In this document: piece after piece, positions 16,512 through 25,341 of the stretch
How positions within the stretch are numbered: position 1 is the first letter of the stretch
Layout of the letters: each line of letters opens with the position of its first letter
Assembly (NCBI RefSeq): GCF_049354825.1
Contig: NZ_CP186480.1
Coordinates: 806,001 to 870,000 of the forward strand
Reading direction: 5' to 3'
Origin: Novosphingobium sp049354825
GTDB taxonomy: Bacteria > Pseudomonadota > Alphaproteobacteria > Sphingomonadales > Sphingomonadaceae
DNA: 64,000 bases
Notes under the pieces: generated by a model
What the model saw: only the letters and a program-made list of their open reading frames with translations
What the model was told of the DNA's origin: nothing
The model's database searches: none
Translations under genes and position numbers: made by a program

Positions 16512-17798
16512 TTAGGCGACCAGCCCGAGCGGCTTTTCGACCAGGTTCTTGAACGCTTCCATCAGCGCCGCGCCATCGGCGCCGTCGATGGCGCGGTGAT
16601 CGAAGCTGCCGGTGGCGGACATCACGCTGGCGACCGAGAGCGCGCCGTCGACCACGTAAGGGCGCTGCTCGCCCGCGCCGACCGCCATGATCATGGCCTG
16701 GGGCGGGTTGATCACGGCTTCGAACTGCTTGATCCCGAACATGCCGAGGTTCGACAGGCTGGCGGTACCGCCCTGGTATTCGTGCGGCTGCAGCTTGCCG
16801 TCGCGGGCCTTGCCGGCCAGCTCCTTCATATCGCGCGAGATTTGCGAAATCGCCTTGGACCCGGCGTCGACCACGATCGGCGTGATCAGTCCGCTGGGGG
16901 CCGCGACGGCGACCGAGATATCGGCGCGGCTGTACTTGCGCAGTTCGTCGCCCGCGAAGCTGACGTTGCACTTGGGGACCTGCAGCAGCGCCTTTGCCAG
17001 CGCCTTGATCAGCAGGTCATTGACCGACAGCTTCACACCTTCGGCCTCGAGCGCGGCGTTCAGTTCGCTCCGCAGCTTGAGCAGGGCGTCGAGGCGGATA
17101 TCGACGGTGAGGTAGATGTGCGGGATCGTCTGCTTCGCTTCGGTCAGGCGGCGGGCGATGACCTTGCGGATGTTGTTGAGCTTCTCCGCCTCGAACGGGA
17201 TGCCGAAATCCGGCACCGGCGCGGCGGGGGCCTGGGCCGCGGGCGAGGCGCTGGCGGCGGGCGCGGAGGCAGGAGCGGCTGCCGTGCCGCCCTTGGCCAT
17301 CTCTACATCGGCGCGGACAATGCGGCCGTTCGGACCGCTGCCCTTGATGGCACTTAGATCGACGCCCTTTTCGGCGGCGATGCGCTTGGCCAGCGGCGAC
17401 GCGATCACGCGGGATCCGTCGGCAGCGGGCTTCGCGGCCGGTGCCGGTGCCGCGGCGGGCGCGGGGGGTGCTGGGGCCTTGGCGGATGCCCGGGCCGGGG
17501 CCGGGGCGGACGCCGCTTGCGCCTCCGCCTTCGGTGCAGGGGCGCTGGCATCCTCGTCGTCGCCGGCCAGCGTCGCGATCACGGTGCCCACTTTCACGCC
17601 TTCGCTGCCTTCGGGCACGTCGATCGCGGTGATCGTGCCTTCGTCGACCGCTTCGAACTCCATCGTCGCCTTGTCGGTCTCGATCTCGGCCATGATGTCG
17701 CCGGACGAGACCCTGTCGCCCACCTTTACCAGCCACTTGGCCAGCGTGCCCTCCTCCATCGTGGGTGAAAGCGCAGGCATCTTGATGGCAATCGGCAT
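16512..17798 (-). CDS. pdhC: Pyruvate dehydrogenase E2, dihydrolipoamide acetyltransferase
   Basis: A 428-residue E2 subunit. It has a lipoyl domain (residues 1-80, lipoylated Lys43 in ETDKATMEF), an Ala/Pro-rich swinging linker (about 85-125), a peripheral-subunit-binding domain (ASPLAKRIAAEKGVDLS, about 131-167), a second Ala/Pro linker, and the acetyltransferase domain from about 210 with the active-site His401 in HRAIDGADG. It passes acetyl groups from E1 to CoA. The E1 genes are not in the window; the upstream neighbour is a UspA-like gene on the other strand. lpdA lies downstream on the same strand. Confidence 0.95.
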   Translation of the reverse strand: MPIAIKMPALSPTMEEGTLAKWLVKVGDRVSSGDIMAEIETDKATMEFEAVDEGTITAIDVPEGSEGVKVGTVIATLAGDDEDASAPAPKAEAQAASAPAPARASAKAPAPPAPAAAPAPAAKPAADGSRVIASPLAKRIAAEKGVDLSAIKGSGPNGRIVRADVEMAKGGTAAAPASAPAASASPAAQAPAAPVPDFGIPFEAEKLNNIRKVIARRLTEAKQTIPHIYLTVDIRLDALLKLRSELNAALEAEGVKLSVNDLLIKALAKALLQVPKCNVSFAGDELRKYSRADISVAVAAPSGLITPIVVDAGSKAISQISRDMKELAGKARDGKLQPHEYQGGTASLSNLGMFGIKQFEAVINPPQAMIMAVGAGEQRPYVVDGALSVASVMSATGSFDHRAIDGADGAALMEAFKNLVEKPLGLVA

Positions 17799-17891
17799 GA
17801 ACGAACCCGTCCTTTAATTCAGCGGGGAAAGGAACCGCGCTTCCTGTGGCAACAGAATGGCGTCAGGGCAACCCTTGCGCGGCGCGCGATT

Positions 17892-18362
17892 GTGGCGGAT
17901 ATCGCGCGCATCATGCGCGTCTACCTGGTGATCATGGACGAGACCGACGAGGCACGCGTGGCGCTGCGCTTCGCGGCCCGGCGCGCGGCACGCACCGGCG
18001 GGCTGATCCACCTGCTGGCGCTTTTGCCCAAGCAGGAATTCTCCCCCTTCGGCGGCGTCCAGGCGACGATCGAGGCCGAGGCGCGCGCCCGTGCCGAGGC
18101 GATGGTCACCGCCGCTGCCGGCAGCCTCGCCAGTGAAAGCGGACGCCCGCCCGTCATCGCCGTGAAGGAGGGTGACGGCGTAACCGTCGTGCGTGACTAC
18201 CTGGCCGAACATCCCGAAGTTTCCGCGCTCGTCCTCGGTGCCGAAAGCAACGGTCCCGGCCCGCTGGTCAGCCACTTCGCCGGGATTTCGGGCCAGTTGC
18301 CCTGCCCGCTGTACATCGTGCCCGGCGGCCTTGACGAGGCGGCGATCGCCGACCTCAGCTAG
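17892..18362 (+). CDS. Universal stress protein (UspA family)
   Basis: A 156-residue protein with the Usp alpha/beta fold: RVYLVIMDETDEARVALRFA at the start, an Ala-rich central helix (IEAEARARAEAMV), and the C-terminal LVLGAES...ISGQLPCPLYIVPGG that marks the nucleotide-binding end. An alternative start is ATG 17913 (MRVYLVIMDE), which would begin at the first strand and may be the real one. The gene stands alone on the plus strand between pdhC (divergent) and rnr (convergent), sharing CTAG stops with rnr. Specific function is unknown. Confidence 0.85.
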   Translation: MADIARIMRVYLVIMDETDEARVALRFAARRAARTGGLIHLLALLPKQEFSPFGGVQATIEAEARARAEAMVTAAAGSLASESGRPPVIAVKEGDGVTVVRDYLAEHPEVSALVLGAESNGPGPLVSHFAGISGQLPCPLYIVPGGLDEAAIADLS

Positions 18363-20689
18363 CGGCGCTTGCCCTGATGGCGGACGTTTGCCGGGCGGCC
18401 GCGGCGGCCGACCAGGTGTCCGCCCTTGGCCCGGGCCTTGGCGGTACCAGGCAGGGGCCGACCGCGCGGTTCGATGGCGCCGCCGCCATCCTCGAGCTCG
18501 AACTTGAGCGCGCCTGTCAGCGCGTTCGCTTCTGCGAGGCGCAGCGGCAGGCGGTCACCCATCGCATAGCTGGTGCCGGTCGATTCGCCGATCAGGACCT
18601 GGCTCTTTTCGTCGTAGTGGAACCGTTCCGATCCCAGGGTCGAGACCGGGACCAGCCCGTCACCGCCGAGGCCGACGATGGTCGCGAAAAAGCCGAACTT
18701 CTGCACCCCGGTGATGCGCGCGGGGAAAACCTCGCCAACGCGCGCCGACAGCCAGGCGGCGACGTAGCGGTCGATCGTCTCGCGCTCGGCTGCCATCGCG
18801 CGCCGTTCGGCATCGCTGATTGCGCCGCTGATGCGCGACAAGTCCTGGCGGTCGCGCTCGGCAAGGCCGGACGTGGCCGGCAAGTCTGCCTGGGGGCGCG
18901 GCTGCTCAAGGCCATAGGCATCGACCAGCGCCCGGTGGACCAGCAGATCGGCGTAGCGGCGGATCGGCGAGGTGAAATGCGCGTAACTTCCCAGAGCTAG
19001 TCCGAAATGCCCGGCATTGCGCGGCCCGTAATAGGCCTGGGTCTGGCTGCGCAGCACCGCTTCCATCACCAGCGCCTTCTCGTTTTCGTCTACCACGTCT
19101 TTGAGGATTCGATTGAACAGGCCCGGCGTGATCACTTGGCCCAGCGCGAACTTGCGCTCGAACGTGGCGAGATAGTCCTTGAGCGCGACCAGCTTCTCAC
19201 GGCTCGGCGGTTCGTGGATGCGGTAGACGACCGGCGCCACCTTGGCCTCGAGCGCCTTGGCGGCGGCGACGTTGGCGGCGATCATGAAGTCTTCGACCAC
19301 GCGGTGCGCGTCCAGCCGCTCGCGCAGGGCGATCTCGGTGATGCGGCCCTGATCGTCCAGCTTCACGCGCCGTTCCGGCAGGTCGAGATCGAGAGGGTCG
19401 CGCGCGTCGCGCGCCGCCGCCAGCAGCTCCCACGCTGCCCACAAGTGGCGCAGGCTGTCACCCGCGCTACCACTGTCGATGCGCGCCTGTGCGTCCTCGT
19501 AAGCAATGACCTCGGCGATGCGGACGATCGCGCGGGTAAAGCGGAAGTCGGTGACTTTGCCCCTGGCGTCGATAGTGAGGTGGCAGGCCATCGCCGCACG
19601 CGGCTCCCCGGCGCGCAGCGAGCAGACGTCGGCGCTCAGCACCTCGGGCAGCATCGGCACGACCCGATCGGGGAAATAGACCGAGTTGCCGCGCTTGCGC
19701 GCCTCGCGGTCGAGATCGCCACCGGGGCGGACGTAGAACGAGACGTCGGCAATGGCGACAAGCGCGTCGAAACCGCCGTCCTCGCGCGGCTGGGCCCAGA
19801 TCGCGTCGTCATGGTCGCGCGCGTCGCTGGGATCGATCGCCACGATCGGCAGGTGGGCCAGGTCCTCACGCTTGTCGGCCGAAAGCGGCAGCCGGGCGGC
19901 CAGCTCGGCCTCGGCGAGGACGTCGTCGGCGAAGTGGTCGGGGATGCCGTGCTTGTGAATGGCAATCAGGCTGAACGCCTTGGGGGCGAGCGGATCTCCG
20001 AGTATTTGCGTGACCTTGACGCCCGAGCGCGGGCTTCGGCCCGCAGGCTCGGCCAGGACGAGCTGCCCCCGCTCCGCCCCGCCAAGGTCGGAGATCGGCT
20101 GCGAATGGCGCACGCGCTTGTCGACCGGGGCAAGCCAGCCCTTGCCCGCAGCATCAATCTCGATCACGCCAAGCAGCTGTTCCTCGCGGCTCGGCAGCTT
20201 CTTCATCGGATGGGCGCGCCAGCCGGTGGCGGTTTCCTCGGTCCGGGCCAGCACGCGGTCCCCGGGCTTGAGCGCGGAGCCGCGGCCCTTTTCGATCAAT
20301 CGCAGCTTCGGCGGCGGGGTCCGATCCTGCGGCTGCCAGGTGTCAGGCACGGCATAGGCCTCGCCGTCCTCGATGTGCGAGACGCGCAGCACGGTCACCT
20401 TGGCGACGCCGCCCATCTGGTGGAACGCGGTGCGATTGCCGTCGATCAGCCCTTCGTCGGCCATGTCCTTAAGCAGCGCTTTCAGCGCGATCTTCTCTTG
20501 CCCCTTCAGACCGAATGCGCGGGCAATTTCCCGCTTGCCGGCGGGATCTTCGGACTGGGCAATGAAGTCGAGCACCTGCTTGCGGCTGGGCAGGCCAGAC
20601 GGCTGGCGCGGCAGCTTGCCCGCCTTGCGTGCGCCGGACGCCCTGCCCGCATTGTCGCGCGGCGGCTTGCCGCCGATGCTGCGCGCCAT
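18359..20689 (-). CDS. rnr: Ribonuclease R
   Basis: A 776-residue 3'-5' exoribonuclease that degrades structured RNA. It has an N-terminal helix-turn-helix (RKQVLDFIAQ..KREIARAFGL), cold-shock-type domains (about 75-240), the RNB catalytic domain with the Asp cluster D286, D292, D294 and D295 (DPSDARDHDDA), the FTSPIRRYADLLVHRAL motif, and an S1 domain (ARITGVQKFGFFATI) before a basic tail (VGRRGRPANVRHQGKRR). The length fits RNase R, not RNase II. The start shares one base with the stop of the upstream peptidase gene, so the two are co-transcribed. Confidence 0.96.
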   Translation of the reverse strand: MARSIGGKPPRDNAGRASGARKAGKLPRQPSGLPSRKQVLDFIAQSEDPAGKREIARAFGLKGQEKIALKALLKDMADEGLIDGNRTAFHQMGGVAKVTVLRVSHIEDGEAYAVPDTWQPQDRTPPPKLRLIEKGRGSALKPGDRVLARTEETATGWRAHPMKKLPSREEQLLGVIEIDAAGKGWLAPVDKRVRHSQPISDLGGAERGQLVLAEPAGRSPRSGVKVTQILGDPLAPKAFSLIAIHKHGIPDHFADDVLAEAELAARLPLSADKREDLAHLPIVAIDPSDARDHDDAIWAQPREDGGFDALVAIADVSFYVRPGGDLDREARKRGNSVYFPDRVVPMLPEVLSADVCSLRAGEPRAAMACHLTIDARGKVTDFRFTRAIVRIAEVIAYEDAQARIDSGSAGDSLRHLWAAWELLAAARDARDPLDLDLPERRVKLDDQGRITEIALRERLDAHRVVEDFMIAANVAAAKALEAKVAPVVYRIHEPPSREKLVALKDYLATFERKFALGQVITPGLFNRILKDVVDENEKALVMEAVLRSQTQAYYGPRNAGHFGLALGSYAHFTSPIRRYADLLVHRALVDAYGLEQPRPQADLPATSGLAERDRQDLSRISGAISDAERRAMAAERETIDRYVAAWLSARVGEVFPARITGVQKFGFFATIVGLGGDGLVPVSTLGSERFHYDEKSQVLIGESTGTSYAMGDRLPLRLAEANALTGALKFELEDGGGAIEPRGRPLPGTAKARAKGGHLVGRRGRPANVRHQGKRR

Positions 20690-22002
20690 CAGGGCTTCAG
20701 CGGCGCGAACTGGCCGCCCGGCACGGCCGACGCGATCGGACTGCTGGCGCCGCCAGCGGCCTGTGCGCTGACCCCGAAAATCCAGTCGTCACCGCGCACG
20801 CCCGGCAGATCGAGAGTGGTCGCCGTCGTCTGCACCGGCTGGCCCCAGTCGCGCGCATCGGTGCTGCGCCGCCAGACGGTGTAGCCGGTGGCGCCGGGAA
20901 CCGGCGCCCACTTGATCGTGGTGAAGGTCTTGACCGCCGCGTCGGCGGTCGGCGCGGGAGGCATCGGCGCGCGCGCCAGCGCCGCCAGCGTGGAGACGTT
21001 CAGCCGCACCACTTTGGCGAGGTACGGGAAATCCATGTAGGCCGCGGTGTCGCCGTAGAATGTGCCGTTCTCCGTACGCAGATCCTGGTGCTGGTGGTCG
21101 TAGTTTTCGACCCCGACGGTAAAGCGTATGGCCGGATAGCCCAGGTCCTCGAACGGCAGGTGGTCGCCGCCACGGCCCATGCGATCGGCACGCCAGACCT
21201 GGCGGACCGCCAGCTCCGGTGCCGCCAGCCCGGCGACGAAGCGCGACAGGTTGCGGCTCGGGCTGTCGTTCTCTCCGCCGTAGCGCCGCGCCGCGGCGCG
21301 CAGCTTGTCGTCGCCATCGGCGCGCGGACCCTCGGAAAAGACCCGCACGGTCGCATCGTCGACCAGACCATCGGCGCCGCGGGTGTTGCCGACGATGTCG
21401 TTGTTGAGCACGGCCTTGACCGTCCAGCCCTGCGCCTTGGCAAAGTCGGCCAGCAGCTTGCCGCCGTAGAGCCCCTGCTCCTCGCCCGAGAGCGCGGCGT
21501 AGATGATCGTGGTGGTGAATTTCTGCTTCGACAGCACGCGTGCCGCCTCCAGCACCAGCGCGGTGCCGCTGCCGTCGTCGTTGGCGCCGGGCGCGTCGAC
21601 CCTGGCATCCATCACGTCGGAGCCGCGGCTGTCGATATGGCCTTGCACGATAACGACCTCGTTCGGGCGCTCGGCACCGCGCTGGATGGCCACCACGTCG
21701 ACCAGCTTCACCGGCGCCGGAATGCGATCGCCACTGACCATCGTCTCCGGCAGGACAACCGTCAGGCAGTTGCCGCAGGCCCTGGACGTCTTGCGAAACT
21801 CCGCCTCGGCCCAGCGCCGTGCCGCGCCGATGCCGCGCTTGGGATCGCTTTGCGACGATAGCGTATGGCGCGTCCCGAACGATACCAGCTTGTCGATATC
21901 GGCGCGCAGCCGCGCTTCCGAGACGGCAGCGGGTTCGTCGGCCGCGGCGATAGCGGGCATGGCGACGATCAGGGCGGCGAGCGCGGCAGGAAATGCTTTC
22001 AT
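20689..22002 (-). CDS. Secreted M28 family metallopeptidase
   Basis: A 437-residue zinc aminopeptidase-like protein. A signal peptide (residues 1-21, ending AIAAADE) directs it to the periplasm or outside. Zinc-ligand motifs are QGHIDSRG, GANDDGSG, SGEEQGLYG, NNDIVGN and a late ENYDHQHQD. The C-terminal 90 residues (KTFTTIKWAPVPGATGYTVW...) look like a fibronectin-type III or similar beta sandwich. The peptidase probably cleaves N-terminal residues of peptides, but the substrate cannot be read from sequence. It shares one base with rnr. Confidence 0.88.
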   Translation of the reverse strand: MKAFPAALAALIVAMPAIAAADEPAAVSEARLRADIDKLVSFGTRHTLSSQSDPKRGIGAARRWAEAEFRKTSRACGNCLTVVLPETMVSGDRIPAPVKLVDVVAIQRGAERPNEVVIVQGHIDSRGSDVMDARVDAPGANDDGSGTALVLEAARVLSKQKFTTTIIYAALSGEEQGLYGGKLLADFAKAQGWTVKAVLNNDIVGNTRGADGLVDDATVRVFSEGPRADGDDKLRAAARRYGGENDSPSRNLSRFVAGLAAPELAVRQVWRADRMGRGGDHLPFEDLGYPAIRFTVGVENYDHQHQDLRTENGTFYGDTAAYMDFPYLAKVVRLNVSTLAALARAPMPPAPTADAAVKTFTTIKWAPVPGATGYTVWRRSTDARDWGQPVQTTATTLDLPGVRGDDWIFGVSAQAAGGASSPIASAVPGGQFAPLKP

Positions 22003-22041
22003 GGCCCTACCCTGCCCGTCTCGTCGCCGCGCCGCCAGTCC

Positions 22042-23580
22042 CTAATAGGCGCGCGCGACGTGAATTGTCTCCGTCGCCGGATCGCCCGTGAACGGGCAAG
22101 TCCCGCTGGGCGCCGCGGCGCCCGCCGGGGCATTGCGGATGGTCAGCCTGAGCGCCTTCAACCGCTCGACCACCTTGTCGAGCTTGTCCCCGGTTGGCCG
22201 CGACCAGCCCAGTTCGAGCCAGCCGGGATACTTTGCACCGCTGAAATGCGCCTCGATCCCCGCCATGTCGGTCACCCCGCGGGTGAGCCCGGCATCGCGG
22301 CGCGCGGTCGCCTCGGCGTGCAGCGAGGACTGGATGTCCTCGAGCGCGCCGGCAGCGCGGGCGACGAAGTCCTCTCGCGCCATCGCCTCGAAGGCGACCT
22401 TGCCGGCGTCGTTCCACAAGCGGTCGCGGCGGATCATCGAGACCTGCCCGGCGGCAGCATCGCGGCCGCCGATCTCGAGCACCAGCGGGGCGCCCTTCTT
22501 GACCCAGCTCCAGCGCTTGCCCGTGGCCTTGCCGGGCCGCTTGTCGAGGAGGACGCGGACCGGCTCGCCAAGCGCGTGCTGCGCAGCAAGCGACGCGCGC
22601 AATTCCTCGCAATACGCCAGCAGCGCGGCGTCGCCGTCGTCCTCGCGCAGCATCGGCAGGATGACGATCTGCTGCGGTGCGACCTTGGGTGGGACGCGCA
22701 GGCCGTCGTCGTCGCCGTGAACCATGATCAGCGCGCCGATCATGCGGGTCGACACGCCCCAGCTGGTCGTGTGGCACAGCTGCTGCCCGCCTTCGCGGTC
22801 CTGGTAGCGGATGCCGGCCGCCTCGGCGAAACCGGTGCCGAGGTAGTGGCTGGTCCCGGCCTGGAGCGCCTTGCCGTCCTGCATCATCGCCTCGATGCTG
22901 AAGGTCGCGACCGCGCCGGGGAAGCGTTCGTTCTCCGGCTTCTCGCCGGTGACGACGGGGACGGCGATGTCCTCCTCGGCAAACGCGCGGTACATTTCGA
23001 GCGCGCGAAGCGTCTCTTCCATCGCGCCGTCCTTGTCGGCGTGCGCGGTGTGGCCTTCCTGCCAGAGGAACTCGCTGGTGCGCAGGAACATCCGCGTGCG
23101 CATTTCCCACCGCACCACGTTGGCCCACTGGTTGGTCAGCAGCGGCAGGTCGCGCCACGACTGGATCCACCGGCTCATCGCTTGGCCGATCACCGTTTCC
23201 GAAGTGGGCCGCACGATCAGCGGCTCTTCCAGCTTGGCTTCGGGATCGGGGATCAGCCCGCCCTTGCCGTCCTGGATCAGGCGGTGATGGGTGACGACCG
23301 CCATTTCCTTGGCGAAGCCTTCGACGTGCTCCGCCTCCCTGGCGAAGTAGGACAGCGGAATGAACAGCGGGAAATAGCAGTTCTGGACGCCCGCCGCCTT
23401 GATCCGCGCGTCCATCAGCGCCTGCATCCGCTCCCAGATGCCATAGCCCCACGGGCGAATGACCATGCAGCCGCGCACGCCCGATTCCTCGGCCATTTCG
23501 GCTTCGGAAATGACATCCTGGTACCAGGCGGCGAAATCGTCGGCGCGGCTGACCGACAGGGCGTGCTTGATTTTGCTCAT
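22042..23580 (-). CDS. proS: Prolyl-tRNA synthetase, eukaryote/archaea type
   Basis: A 512-residue class II synthetase that charges tRNA-Pro. Motif 2 region (NQWANVVRWEMRTRMFLRTSEF; core RTRMFLRTSEF) and motif 3 region (GVSTRMIGALIMVHGD) are clear. It has no large editing insertion between motifs 2 and 3, and the C-terminal domain ends CPFTGDPATETIHVARAY, with the terminal Tyr typical of the archaeal/eukaryotic-like (type 3) enzymes. Most alphaproteobacteria, as I understand it, carry the bacterial-type enzyme, so this gene was probably gained by ancient transfer in this lineage. Its neighbours do not suggest any special role beyond translation. Confidence 0.94.
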   Translation of the reverse strand: MSKIKHALSVSRADDFAAWYQDVISEAEMAEESGVRGCMVIRPWGYGIWERMQALMDARIKAAGVQNCYFPLFIPLSYFAREAEHVEGFAKEMAVVTHHRLIQDGKGGLIPDPEAKLEEPLIVRPTSETVIGQAMSRWIQSWRDLPLLTNQWANVVRWEMRTRMFLRTSEFLWQEGHTAHADKDGAMEETLRALEMYRAFAEEDIAVPVVTGEKPENERFPGAVATFSIEAMMQDGKALQAGTSHYLGTGFAEAAGIRYQDREGGQQLCHTTSWGVSTRMIGALIMVHGDDDGLRVPPKVAPQQIVILPMLREDDGDAALLAYCEELRASLAAQHALGEPVRVLLDKRPGKATGKRWSWVKKGAPLVLEIGGRDAAAGQVSMIRRDRLWNDAGKVAFEAMAREDFVARAAGALEDIQSSLHAEATARRDAGLTRGVTDMAGIEAHFSGAKYPGWLELGWSRPTGDKLDKVVERLKALRLTIRNAPAGAAAPSGTCPFTGDPATETIHVARAY

Positions 23581-23644
23581 GGCGGCTAGCGCCTAGCGCG
23601 GCACGGTGCCGGGTCAACCCCGCGGCGCGTTCGGCCGGGCCGGA

Positions 23645-24214
23645 TTACTTGCCCAGCGCGTCGAGCTTCTTCTGCATTTCGGCCATCTGCGCCTTGAGCG
23701 CATCGAGTTCGCCAGGCGGTTCGGTGGCAGGTTCGTCGGCCGCGGGCCTCGTTTCCTCGGCGCCCAGGCCCGGCATGAAGGCCTGCGTCGCGGCCTTGAA
23801 CATCGCCATGTTCTGCTGGGCGATTCTGGCCAGCGGGTTGTCGCCCAGGCTGTCTTCGAAGGCGGCGCGCAGCTTGGCCTGGTTGGTGCGGAAATTGTCC
23901 ATCGAGGCTTCGAGGTAATGCGGCACCAGCGCCTGCATCGAATTGCCGTACAGCGAGATCAACTGGCGCAGGAAGCTGACCGGGAGCATCTGTTCGCCGC
24001 CGGCGGCCTCTTCGTCCATGATGATCTGGGTCAGGACCTGGTGCGTGATGTCGGCGCCCGTCTTGGCGTCGAGAACCTTGAAATCGGTCCCTTCGCGAGT
24101 CATTTTCGCCAGGTGGTCCAGTGTGATGTAGCTGGACGAACGGGTGTTGTAGAGACGCCGGTTGGCGTACTTCTTGATGATCACGGTCGCTTCATCGGCA
24201 GGTTGATCAGTCAT
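23645..24214 (-). CDS. phaR: Polyhydroxyalkanoate synthesis repressor PhaR
   Basis: A 189-residue protein. The N-terminal DNA-binding domain carries IIKKYANRRLYNTRSSSYIT, the hallmark of PhaR, and the next block (VLTQIIMDEEAAG..LPVSFLRQLISLYG) is the PHB-accumulation domain. The C-terminus is a charged coiled coil (ELDALKAQMAEMQKKLDAL). PhaR binds PHA granules and represses phasin genes. The start at ATG 24214 is preferred, but 24229 (five residues longer) is possible. No pha synthesis genes are in the window, so the targets lie elsewhere. Confidence 0.93.
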   Translation of the reverse strand: MTDQPADEATVIIKKYANRRLYNTRSSSYITLDHLAKMTREGTDFKVLDAKTGADITHQVLTQIIMDEEAAGGEQMLPVSFLRQLISLYGNSMQALVPHYLEASMDNFRTNQAKLRAAFEDSLGDNPLARIAQQNMAMFKAATQAFMPGLGAEETRPAADEPATEPPGELDALKAQMAEMQKKLDALGK

Positions 24215-24297
24215 GCGCGTGACCCCCATCGCGGCGTTGATGTGCCTAGCCTACCACCCCCATGCGGCGCCGCAACAAGAGTCTTTGCGGCGCAGCA

Positions 24298-25341
24298 TCA
24301 GCGCCGGGCGAACCGCCCGCCCAGGACAGTCAGCAGTTCGTACTGCGTCAACCCGGTGGCGGCCGACGCCGCCGGAAGGTCGTAATCCGCAGCGACCCAG
24401 TCGCCTTCCTTGAGATCGGGCGCCGCGCGCAGGTCGAGCACCGTCATGTCCATCGACACGGTGCCGATCGCAGGCAGCGCGCGCTCGCCATGCCGGAACA
24501 GGCCCTTGCCGGACCACGCGCGCAGATAACCGTCGGCATAACCGATCCCCGCCACCCCGATGCGCATCGCTTCAGTGGCGGTAAAACGGCCATTGTAACC
24601 GACCCGCTCGCCCGCTGCGATGTCGCGGACCTGCAGCAAGGCCGCTTCGGGCCGCGCGACCTGCGCGATGGTGCCCGCCAGCGCGGAACACGGGATGCCG
24701 CCATAAAGCGCCAGGCCAGGCCGCGTCAGGTCGCCGTGATACGGCGCGCCAAGCGTTATGCCGGCGCTGTTCGCCAGTGCTGCGCGGGCGTGGGGCAGCG
24801 CGCCGCGCGCGTGCTGCCAGCGTCCAAGCTGTTCGGCATTGTGCGGGCTGTCTTCCTCGGCACAGGCGAGGTGCGAATGCAGCACGTCTACCTTGAGCGC
24901 CCGCACTGCGTCGTCACCCAGGTCGGCCAGGCCAAGGCCGATGCGGTTGATGCCGGTATCGACCATTACGTCGCAAAGGCCACCGCCCACGGCAATCCAC
25001 GAGCGCGCCTGTGACGGGGTGTTGATCACCGGGCGCAGGCCGGCGGCGGCGATCCAGCGGGCCTCGCCCTCATCGCGCGGACCGTGCAGCACCGCGATCC
25101 GCGACGGCTCGATCAAGCCGAGCAACGGCTCGGCCTCTCCGGCCCAGGCGACGAAGACGTCGGCGCAGCCGGCCGCCGCCAGCGCGCGCACCGCGCGCAC
25201 CGCGCCAAGGCCATAGGCATCGGCCTTGACCGCGGCCCCGGCAGCAGCGTCCCCGCTCAGGCGGTTCAGCGCGCGCCAGTTGGCGACCAGGGCGCCTTCG
25301 TCCAGCGCCAGGCGCAGCGGCAGATCAGGCGTCGGCGGCAT
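24298..25341 (-). CDS. alr: Alanine racemase
   Basis: A 347-residue PLP enzyme that makes D-alanine for peptidoglycan. The PLP Lys is residue 39 in AVKADAYGLG, and the catalytic Tyr is residue 268 in GIGYADGYLR. The C-terminal beta domain carries GTVSMDMTVLDL. The length is slightly shorter than usual (about 360). The start lies inside the 3' end of the transporter gene (17-base overlap), which suggests coupling. D-Ala supply links it in function with the carboxypeptidase and NamZ-like genes elsewhere in the window. Confidence 0.94.
   Translation of the reverse strand: MPPTPDLPLRLALDEGALVANWRALNRLSGDAAAGAAVKADAYGLGAVRAVRALAAAGCADVFVAWAGEAEPLLGLIEPSRIAVLHGPRDEGEARWIAAAGLRPVINTPSQARSWIAVGGGLCDVMVDTGINRIGLGLADLGDDAVRALKVDVLHSHLACAEEDSPHNAEQLGRWQHARGALPHARAALANSAGITLGAPYHGDLTRPGLALYGGIPCSALAGTIAQVARPEAALLQVRDIAAGERVGYNGRFTATEAMRIGVAGIGYADGYLRAWSGKGLFRHGERALPAIGTVSMDMTVLDLRAAPDLKEGDWVAADYDLPAASAATGLTQYELLTVLGGRFARR

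Noticed and set aside
14875..16971. A 698-residue open frame that would extend lpdA upstream
   Set aside because: The part beyond 16287 lacks homology and is read through the pdhC-lpdA gap and pdhC antisense-like sequence; lpdA has its normal start at 16287.
17799..17891. GGAAC upstream of the UspA-like gene as an EcfG promoter
   Set aside because: No CGTT or GTT lies at the correct 16-17 base spacing after it.
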